NCBI GenBank assembly: GCA_934725015.1
Contig: CAKVAS010000032.1
Coordinates: 1-18,292 of the forward strand
Length of the DNA: 18,292 nucleotides
DNA from: an uncultured Bacteroidales bacterium
Lineage (GTDB): Bacteria > Bacteroidota > Bacteroidia > Bacteroidales > UBA932
Direction: 5' to 3'
Part shown: positions 13,640-18,292 of the stretch, one piece after another
Position numbering within the stretch: position 1 is the first letter of the stretch
Layout: each line of letters starts with the position of its first letter
Translations under genes and position numbers: made by a program
Notes under the pieces: model-generated
Database searches by the model: none
What the model saw: the letters and a program-made list of their open reading frames with translations, nothing else
Told to the model about the DNA's origin: nothing

Positions 13640-14332
13640 ATGGGTAGTCATGTCTTATATCATGGATCTGAGAATATCATCGAACGGCCCGCGTTCGGTG
13701 CGGGTAACGCTCGGAATGACTATGGACTCGGATTCTACTGCACTGAACATCCGGAACTTGCCAAGGAATGGGCCTGCGCGGAAAATAGGGACGGTTTCTC
13801 CAATGAATATAGTATAGACATGAAAGGGCTGACTGTTCTCGACTTGTCGAACTGCCGCTTTCATATTCTGAACTGGATGGCTATATTATTGGAAAACAGA
13901 ACATTCGTCATTAGCCAAGGTATTGCTTATACTGCGAGGGAGTATATACTCAGAACATTTCTTCCGGAATATGAAGAATACGACATAATCAGAGGGTACA
14001 GGGCGGATGATTCATATTTTTCGTTCGCGTCGGCTTTTCTGAACAACACGATTTCGCTGGAACAGCTCGGGAGAGCCATGATGCTTGGGGAACTAGGAGA
14101 GCAGGTTGTGCTGAAGAGCAGACTGGCATTTGAACGGATACGCTTTGTGAGAGCCACTCCGGCCGATAATGAGACATACTACCCCAAAAGAGCCGCGAGG
14201 GACAGAAAGGCAAGGGAGGATTTCAGGGAAGAAAAGAGCCGCGAGGCTGTGATTGGAGAAACTTATGCAATTGACATTGTGAGAAATGGATGGAAAAATG
14301 ATGATCCGCGCCTACGACGGGATTTACCTTGA
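13640..14332 (+). CDS. DUF3990 ADP-ribosyltransferase-fold protein, probable toxin
   Basis: A 230-residue protein of the DUF3990 type, which has the ADP-ribosyltransferase fold. The NAD-site pattern is visible: His8 in VLYHGSE, then DYGLGFYCTE with Tyr33, and the later acidic position in GELGEQVVLKS (residues 150-160), giving an H-Y-E/Q layout. The middle holds the conserved block YRADDSYFSFASAFLN (120-135). The C-terminal 50 residues are highly charged. The gene overlaps the next one by some 30-45 bp, and the next gene encodes an HTH protein; the pair is common as a unit in bacteria and is best read as a toxin-antitoxin or similar ART-regulator module. The target of ADP-ribosylation is unknown. 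Its first two thirds look clearly more AT-rich than the housekeeping genes, consistent with horizontal acquisition. Toxin activity is inference. Confidence 0.8.
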   Translation: MGSHVLYHGSENIIERPAFGAGNARNDYGLGFYCTEHPELAKEWACAENRDGFSNEYSIDMKGLTVLDLSNCRFHILNWMAILLENRTFVISQGIAYTAREYILRTFLPEYEEYDIIRGYRADDSYFSFASAFLNNTISLEQLGRAMMLGELGEQVVLKSRLAFERIRFVRATPADNETYYPKRAARDRKAREDFREEKSREAVIGETYAIDIVRNGWKNDDPRLRRDLP

Positions 14333-14942
14333 GGACGCGATGCAGAATTTCGCCGTGATGATGGACTACGGCGCCCAGATCTGCCCCGGAGGGATGGACG
14401 GGTTCTACGACAGGTTGCTTGCCAGCAATGCGATTCGGCAGTTCGAGTCAGGGAATCCGCGCTATCTTGCAGGGATGTCCGGCATAGAACTGGCGAACGA
14501 GGTCATTTGTGCATCAGGTGAGGATTACGGGACAGTTACTTACATCCTCGGAAGCCGCTCGGATATTTTCTGGACAGGGTGGTCGTCGGCCTATCTCCAA
14601 TGGCATGTCGGAACGAGTTTCGAGAACCTTAAAAGATGGGGACTGCCGGCCGGGGAAATCAGGCGGATGTACCCGGCCTTCCACGAAGCGGACCTGAGCA
14701 AGTTTCTGGAAGCCGCGCTCGACATCATCGAGAACAACCGCAGCAAAGCCGCGAACCGTCTCAAGCATCAGAGAAAGCTCGCCGGGCTCACCCAAAGGGA
14801 ACTGGCCGAACGCTCCGGGGTGTCCCTGCGGATGATTCAGGCCTACGAGCAGTTCGGCCAGGACATCGCCAAAGCCGAGGCGGGGTCGTTGCTCAACCTT
14901 GCATCCGTGCTCGGGTGCGAGCCGGCGACACTGCTGAACTGA
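14298..14942 (+). CDS. XRE-type HTH protein, probable antitoxin/regulator partner of the ART protein
   Basis: About 214 residues, with possible starts at ATG 14286, 14298 or 14301; relatives I remember begin with MIRAYDxxYLE, so 14298 or 14301 is favoured. All choices overlap the end of the ART gene. The N-terminal domain has YLEDAMQNFAVMMDYG and YLAGMSGIELANEVI, a pattern close to DUF3791-type antitoxins, followed by RSDIFWTGWSSAYLQWHVG. The C-terminal 60 residues are an XRE helix-turn-helix with TQRELAERSGVSLRMIQAYE as the core. The layout suggests a protein that neutralises the ART through its N-terminal part and represses the operon through its HTH. It is visibly more GC-rich than the toxin gene, an odd contrast within one operon. 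Stop at 14940-14942. Confidence 0.82.
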   Translation: MMIRAYDGIYLEDAMQNFAVMMDYGAQICPGGMDGFYDRLLASNAIRQFESGNPRYLAGMSGIELANEVICASGEDYGTVTYILGSRSDIFWTGWSSAYLQWHVGTSFENLKRWGLPAGEIRRMYPAFHEADLSKFLEAALDIIENNRSKAANRLKHQRKLAGLTQRELAERSGVSLRMIQAYEQFGQDIAKAEAGSLLNLASVLGCEPATLLN

Positions 14943-15029
14943 ATTGTTTTCTTGCATTTGCAGACAGAGAGTAAGTGCAAAAAGGGGTACGCTCTCCCGT
15001 TCTGTAATAATTCCTTAACAATTTTTTGA

Positions 15030-15037
15030 CACCTTTG
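15030..15037 (+). promoter_or_regulatory. Weak candidate -7 box for the antiporter gene
   Basis: CACCTTTG differs from TAnnTTTG at one position and ends 18 bp before the ATG at 15056. No convincing -33 TTTG is seen 23 bp upstream. A gene-specific promoter is likely because the HTH gene ends 113 bp away, but this assignment is uncertain. Confidence 0.25.
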
Positions 15038-15055
15038 TAGGAAAAATGCATTGAT

Positions 15056-16141
15056 ATGGAATATATTATTCTGATTCTGTCGCTTGCGGGGATTGTGCTC
15101 GGGGCGGACTTTCTGGTGAACGGTGCCGTCGTAGTGGCGAAGAAGTGCAGGGTTTCAAGCTTCGTCATCGGGGCTGTGATTGTGGGAATCGGCACATCGC
15201 TGCCGGAACTGGTGGTCAGCACTGTGGGCGCGGTCGGAGGAAACTCTGAGGTGGCCATCGGTAACGTGGTGGGCTCCAACATATTCAACGTGTTCGCGAT
15301 TCTCGGTCTCACCGCGCTGTTCTTCCCGGTCGCAGTCTCGCGTCAGAACATGAAGTTCGAGATTCCGTTCTGCATCGGGGTCTCCGTGCTGCTGACGCTG
15401 CTGGTCTATAATTTCTTCTGCGGAGGGGAACCGCTGCTCGGAAGAGCCGACGGAGTCATACTCCTTGCCGCATTCGTGGCATTCATGTGGATTTCCCTGC
15501 GGCGCGGGAAAGCGGGCGTTCCGGCGGGCGTGACAGAAACTGCCGGGGAACAGGAGACGGCCGGAAAACAGGAAACGGCGGCTGAAACCGCTGCGGCTGA
15601 CACTGTCCGTGAAAATGGGAACACCCCGGAAATTCCCGAAGCTGTTGAGGGAAAAGACGGCAAAGAAGCCGGAAAAAATTGGAAGAACAGCCTCTGGTTC
15701 GCCGCGCTCAGCATTGCGGGAGGACTCGCCGCGCTGATTGTCAGCTCAAACTTCTTTGTCGATGAGGCCGTCCTGATTGCGAAGGAACTCGGGGTGAGCG
15801 ACGCCTTCATATCCATAACCCTCCTTGCCTGCGGAACCTCGCTGCCGGAACTTGCGGCTTCCGTCACGGCCGCCCTGAAGAAGGACACCGACATGGCGCT
15901 CGGAAACCTCATCGGCTCCAACATCTTCAACGCCTCGATGATTCTCGGCGCCGCCTCGCTGATAACGCCGCTAACGACCGGGAAAATCGGGCTCGTTGAC
16001 TACGCGGCAATGACCCTTGCCGCCGTGCTCCCGCTGATCTTCGGCATACGCGGAAAGATTACCCGCGTCGAGGGTCTGCTCATGCTCCTGTGCTACGCCG
16101 CCTACACGTGGTACATCGTGACCTACGTGATGGCGGTTTAG
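15056..16141 (+). CDS. Calcium/sodium antiporter of the CaCA family (YrbG-like)
   Basis: A 361-residue inner-membrane protein with the two inverted alpha repeats of the CaCA exchanger superfamily. Alpha-1 has GIGTSLPELVVS (45-56) and GNVVGSNIFNV (69-79); alpha-2 has ACGTSLPELAAS and GNLIGSNIFNAS. The Glu and Asn in these motifs line the ion-binding site. About ten hydrophobic helices can be placed by eye. The central loop between the halves, about residues 150-210, is long, acidic and low in complexity, with a short repeat (ETAGEQ, ETAGKQ, ETAAET). Members exchange Ca2+ against Na+ or H+; direction and ions are not determined by sequence alone. It stands alone between the toxin-antitoxin-like pair and the repeat-flanked ATPase gene. 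Confidence 0.92.
   Translation: MEYIILILSLAGIVLGADFLVNGAVVVAKKCRVSSFVIGAVIVGIGTSLPELVVSTVGAVGGNSEVAIGNVVGSNIFNVFAILGLTALFFPVAVSRQNMKFEIPFCIGVSVLLTLLVYNFFCGGEPLLGRADGVILLAAFVAFMWISLRRGKAGVPAGVTETAGEQETAGKQETAAETAAADTVRENGNTPEIPEAVEGKDGKEAGKNWKNSLWFAALSIAGGLAALIVSSNFFVDEAVLIAKELGVSDAFISITLLACGTSLPELAASVTAALKKDTDMALGNLIGSNIFNASMILGAASLITPLTTGKIGLVDYAAMTLAAVLPLIFGIRGKITRVEGLLMLLCYAAYTWYIVTYVMAV
15536..15589 (+). repeat. 18-bp in-frame tandem repeat in the antiporter loop
   Basis: Three consecutive 18-bp units (15536-15553, 15554-15571, 15572-15589) encode ETAGEQ, ETAGKQ and ETAAET. The third is diverged. It lies in the cytosolic or periplasmic loop between the two transport repeats, where length change should be tolerated. 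Confidence 0.6.
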
Positions 16142-16148
16142 CCCTCCG

Positions 16149-16276
16149 TTATGGAAATAGAAACTGCGATTATGCGTGATTTATGGAAGTAGAATCTGGC
16201 AAATCGCGTGATTTATGGAAATAGAATTGCGAAAATTTGCCGTTTTATGGAAATAGGGCTATCTTTGCGGTTACAC
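16149..16276 (+). repeat. Four direct repeats of TTATGGAAATAG at exact 32-bp period
   Basis: TTATGGAAATAG starts at 16149, 16181 (one change, A to G), 16213 and 16245. Every start-to-start distance is exactly 32 bp, about three helical turns. The 20-bp spacers differ, although the first two share a GCGTGAT end and the spacers after copies 2 and 3 contain the inverted pair GGCAAAT (16198-16204) and ATTTGCC (16235-16241). Copy 4 lies between the -33 and -7 elements of the ATPase promoter. The phased layout suggests a multi-site operator for a protein binding one face of the helix. Confidence 0.9.
16236..16267 (+). promoter_or_regulatory. Bacteroidetes-type promoter of the AAA/DUF4143 gene
   Basis: TTTG (16236-16239) and TATCTTTG (16260-16267), an exact TAnnTTTG box, have the same 23-bp TTG-to-TA spacing as the promoter at 1690-1720. 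The fourth TTATGGAAATAG repeat (16245-16256) fills the spacer between them. Transcription should begin near 16272-16275, some 12-15 nt before the ATG, so a protein bound to repeat 4 would block RNA polymerase. Confidence 0.65.
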
Positions 16277-16286
16277 AAGAGGCCTG

Positions 16287-17558
16287 ATGATGAACACACA
16301 AACATTACTTTCAATCGTAGCGGAGCAGCGGGAGGAGTTGCTGGGGAATAATTACTCGGAGCTGTGTCCGCGTCCTGAAGAATCACAACTTGATTTAAAA
16401 AGCAACCGGGCACAAGTGGTAATCGGGGTCAGGAGATGCGGCAAATCTACACTGTGCGAAATGTACCTCAAACGGAAGGGAGTTGAGTTTGCTTATGTGA
16501 ACTTTGACGACAACCGGATGGAAGGGATGACGGCAGGCGAATTGGACTGTCTGCTCGAGGCATTGTACATGACATACGGTGAGTTCAAATATCTGTTCCT
16601 CGATGAGATACAAAACATCGACGGGTGGCCTCTCTTTGTCAACAGACTCCTTAGGCAGAAGATACACCTTTTCATCACAGGTTCCAACTCCAAGTTGCTC
16701 AGCACGGAGCTGAGTACGCACCTGACGGGAAGAAACAATACTGTAGAGCTCTATCCTTTCTCATTCTCGGAATACTGCAAGATGAAGAAGACCGATACGG
16801 TCTCATTGTCAACGAAAGCGAAAGGTCTCCGTAAAAGTGCACTGCACGAATATCTGGAGAAAGGAGGATTTCCGGAACTTTTCTATGAGAGCAACCGCAG
16901 AGGCTACATAAACGGACTGCTGAACGCCATTATCAGAAACGACATCGCACAGCGCTTCAGAATCCGCAATGTGGAGGTTCTGCGGAGAATAGCGGCCTAT
17001 CTTTCAGACAATTACTGTCAGGAATTTGTCGCAAAGACTGTCGGCGAATTGTTCGGCGTGTCAAACCATACGGCTGAAAACTACTACTCTTACCTGAAGG
17101 AGGCTTTTCTGCTGGTAGGCGTGAACCGGTTCTCATACAAGAGCAGGGACCGCGTGAGAAATGAGAAGGTGTATGTAGTGGATACGGCATTTGTTACGGA
17201 ACGCGAAGACAACCTGTCGCTGGAAAACCTCGGATGGAAATTGGAAAATGCCGTGTGTATTGAGCTGCTGCGTCGCTACAAGCCCCTTTTCTGTGACATA
17301 TTCTACTACAAGGAAGCATCCTCGCAGGTTGATTTTGTCATAGCAAAGGACGGCAATGTGCGGGAGCTGATACAAGTGTCCTACGACATCTCAAACGAAA
17401 AGACCCGCGACAGGGAAATCCGAGGCCTGAAGAACGCTGCCAAGAAGCTGAAATGCAGCACTCTCACCCTCATTACCTTCGAAGAGCACGAGGCAATCGA
17501 GGAAGACGGCTATACAATCAATATAGTTCCCGCAACCGAGTGGCTGGTGAGAAGATAG
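16287..17558 (+). CDS. AAA-family ATPase with DUF4143 domain
   Basis: A 423-residue protein of the archaeal-like AAA_14/DUF4143 family common in Bacteroidales. Walker A is GVRRCGKST (47-55), Walker B is YLFLDEIQ (102-109), and ITGSNSKLLSTELSTHLTGR (130-149) is the sensor-like segment. The GGFPEL element (193-198) marks entry into a winged-helix-like middle part. The C-terminal DUF4143 region resembles a PD-(D/E)XK nuclease fold: Glu in LGWKLENAVCIELLRR, then QVDFVIAKDG and ELIQVSYDI, although the classic final Glu-x-Lys is replaced by Gln-Val-Ser, so cleavage activity is doubtful. Biological role of the family is unknown. The gene appears more AT-rich than tamB, folB or mtaB, which fits accessory DNA. 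Either ATG 16287 or 16290 could start it. Four phased repeats lie upstream and a perfect hairpin follows. Confidence 0.9.
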   Translation: MMNTQTLLSIVAEQREELLGNNYSELCPRPEESQLDLKSNRAQVVIGVRRCGKSTLCEMYLKRKGVEFAYVNFDDNRMEGMTAGELDCLLEALYMTYGEFKYLFLDEIQNIDGWPLFVNRLLRQKIHLFITGSNSKLLSTELSTHLTGRNNTVELYPFSFSEYCKMKKTDTVSLSTKAKGLRKSALHEYLEKGGFPELFYESNRRGYINGLLNAIIRNDIAQRFRIRNVEVLRRIAAYLSDNYCQEFVAKTVGELFGVSNHTAENYYSYLKEAFLLVGVNRFSYKSRDRVRNEKVYVVDTAFVTEREDNLSLENLGWKLENAVCIELLRRYKPLFCDIFYYKEASSQVDFVIAKDGNVRELIQVSYDISNEKTRDREIRGLKNAAKKLKCSTLTLITFEEHEAIEEDGYTINIVPATEWLVRR

Positions 17559-17580
17559 AGCCTTCTTTCTTCAAGCATCC

Positions 17581-17619
17581 AGTTTCCTATACCGTGGAAT
17601 TGTCCCGGTATAGGAAACT
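17581..17619. terminator. Bidirectional hairpin terminator between convergent genes
   Basis: AGTTTCCTATACCG (17581-17594) and CGGTATAGGAAACT (17606-17619) are perfect 14-bp complements around an 11-nt loop. It sits 22 bp after the ATPase stop and 31 bp before the stop of the convergent capF-like gene. The T-run after it is short (TTTCT), so termination strength is uncertain. Confidence 0.65.
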
Positions 17620-17650
17620 TTCTGTGACATATAAAATGATATTAGCCGCC

Positions 17651-18292
17651 TTACTCCCGCTCGACAGGGTCGTAGTAGGTGTCGGGACGATCGGGGTCGA
17701 AGAGTTCGTTGCAGTATATGACCGTCACGAGGTCCTCTGTGTCGGAGAGGTTGATGATGTTGTGGGTGTAGCCGGGGAGCATTATGACGCTCTGAATCCG
17801 GTCGCCGCTCACCTCGTATTCAATGACCTCGTCCGTTCCTTCCCTGCGCATCTGGATAAGGCCGCGGCCGGAGACGACTATGAACTGCTCCCACTTGGTA
17901 TTGTGCCAGTGCTGTCCCTTGGTGACGCCGGGCCTGGAGATGTTTATGCTGACCTGACCGCAGTTCAGGGTGCGGACGAGCTCGGTGAAGGAGCCCCGCT
18001 GGTCGCGGTTCATCTTCAGGTCGAAGACTGCCCTGTCCTTCGGAAGGTAGCTGAGATAGGTGCTGAAAAGGCGCTTGGCGAAGCTGTCGGCGGGAATCTC
18101 CGGAATCATCAGCGTCCGCGGAAGGTCGTGGAACTGACGGAGAAGGGCCACTATCTCCCCGAGGGTCACGTGATGGGTGACGGGAGAGGCGCAGTAGCGG
18201 CCGCCCTCGGTGAACACCGCATCGACGCCGTCGAACTCGCAGCGGTGCTCACGTCCCATGAGGGCGCAGAGCATCTCATCGACGAGGTCGTC
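17651..18292 (-). CDS. CapF/FnlB/WbjC-type UDP-sugar reductase, C-terminal part (partial)
   Basis: The last 213 residues of a gene that enters from the right edge; the frame is open to the end of the window. The first part (VTHHVTLGEIVALLRQF, LFSTYLSYLP) matches the end of an extended short-chain dehydrogenase domain. The rest is a cupin with GQVSINISRPGVTKGQHWHN, EQFIVVSGRGLIQMR and the metal-ligand set H-x-H...E...H (GYTHNIINL). This SDR-plus-cupin layout is that of CapF, which epimerises and reduces the 4-keto sugar nucleotide on the way to UDP-N-acetyl-L-fucosamine for capsule or O-antigen. The remaining pathway genes (CapE, CapG type) would be expected beyond the right edge. Product call rests on the C-terminal half only. 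It converges on the ATPase gene. Confidence 0.85.
   Translation of the reverse strand, partial: DDLVDEMLCALMGREHRCEFDGVDAVFTEGGRYCASPVTHHVTLGEIVALLRQFHDLPRTLMIPEIPADSFAKRLFSTYLSYLPKDRAVFDLKMNRDQRGSFTELVRTLNCGQVSINISRPGVTKGQHWHNTKWEQFIVVSGRGLIQMRREGTDEVIEYEVSGDRIQSVIMLPGYTHNIINLSDTEDLVTVIYCNELFDPDRPDTYYDPVERE

Noticed and set aside
14948..15006. Possible terminator hairpin after the HTH gene (ACAGAGAG with CTCTC and TCTGT)
   Set aside because: The arms pair only in short broken pieces and no T-run follows; not reported as a feature.
16149..16276. CRISPR array interpretation of the 32-bp-period repeats
   Set aside because: The repeated part is only 12 bp, shorter than CRISPR repeats, the spacers are 20 bp and partly alike, one copy lies inside a promoter, and no cas gene is present.
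1..18292. tRNA, rRNA, integrase or transposase genes and attachment sites
   Set aside because: Looked for on both strands; no cloverleaf-like sequence, rRNA stretch or recombinase motif was recognised.

Overview
The window reads as a chromosomal segment of a fairly GC-rich Bacteroidota bacterium, most likely a gut-type Bacteroidales. The evidence is a DUF3575 outer-membrane protein followed by a FimB/Mfa2-type lipoprotein, a very long TamB-like protein, promoters of the Bacteroidetes -33 TTTG / -7 TAnnTTTG type, and few Shine-Dalgarno sequences. I cannot name the genus; Rikenellaceae/Alistipes-like lineages are one possibility given the base composition.

Left part, minus strand (1-4424). Reading leftwards: tsaD (tRNA t6A synthesis), 20 bp later a FAD-dependent oxidoreductase, then a separate promoter driving an OmpA-like/DUF3575 outer-membrane protein. 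That gene overlaps by ATGA the start of a FimB/Mfa2-like fimbrial lipoprotein, which is cut by the window edge. The DUF3575 gene carries a run of nine G on its coding strand, a candidate slipped-strand switch that would affect both genes.

Middle, plus strand (4759-13425). A divergent control region with two facing -7 boxes, a 14-bp inverted repeat and a dispersed-type repeat lies between tsaD and tamB. Then come tamB (envelope lipid transport/assembly), an RsmI-like SAM methyltransferase, folB (folate pathway, with a Leu at the usual catalytic Tyr position) and mtaB (makes ms2t6A from the t6A that TsaD makes). A strong intrinsic terminator and a 50-bp-period repeat region follow, then a PhnP-like metallo-beta-lactamase-fold hydrolase.

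Right part, accessory (13583-17619). A two-gene module has the look of a toxin-antitoxin pair: a DUF3990 ADP-ribosyltransferase-fold protein overlapping an XRE-type HTH protein. Next are a CaCA-family Na+/Ca2+ antiporter and an AAA ATPase/DUF4143 protein. Upstream of the ATPase lie four direct repeats of TTATGGAAATAG at an exact 32-bp period; the last repeat sits between the -33 and -7 boxes of the gene's promoter. This phased array is the most distinctive non-coding structure in the window. A perfect 14-bp hairpin separates the ATPase from a convergent gene at the right edge, the C-terminal part of a CapF/FnlB-type UDP-sugar reductase for capsule or O-antigen synthesis.

No rRNA, tRNA, CRISPR array, integrase or transposase gene was seen.
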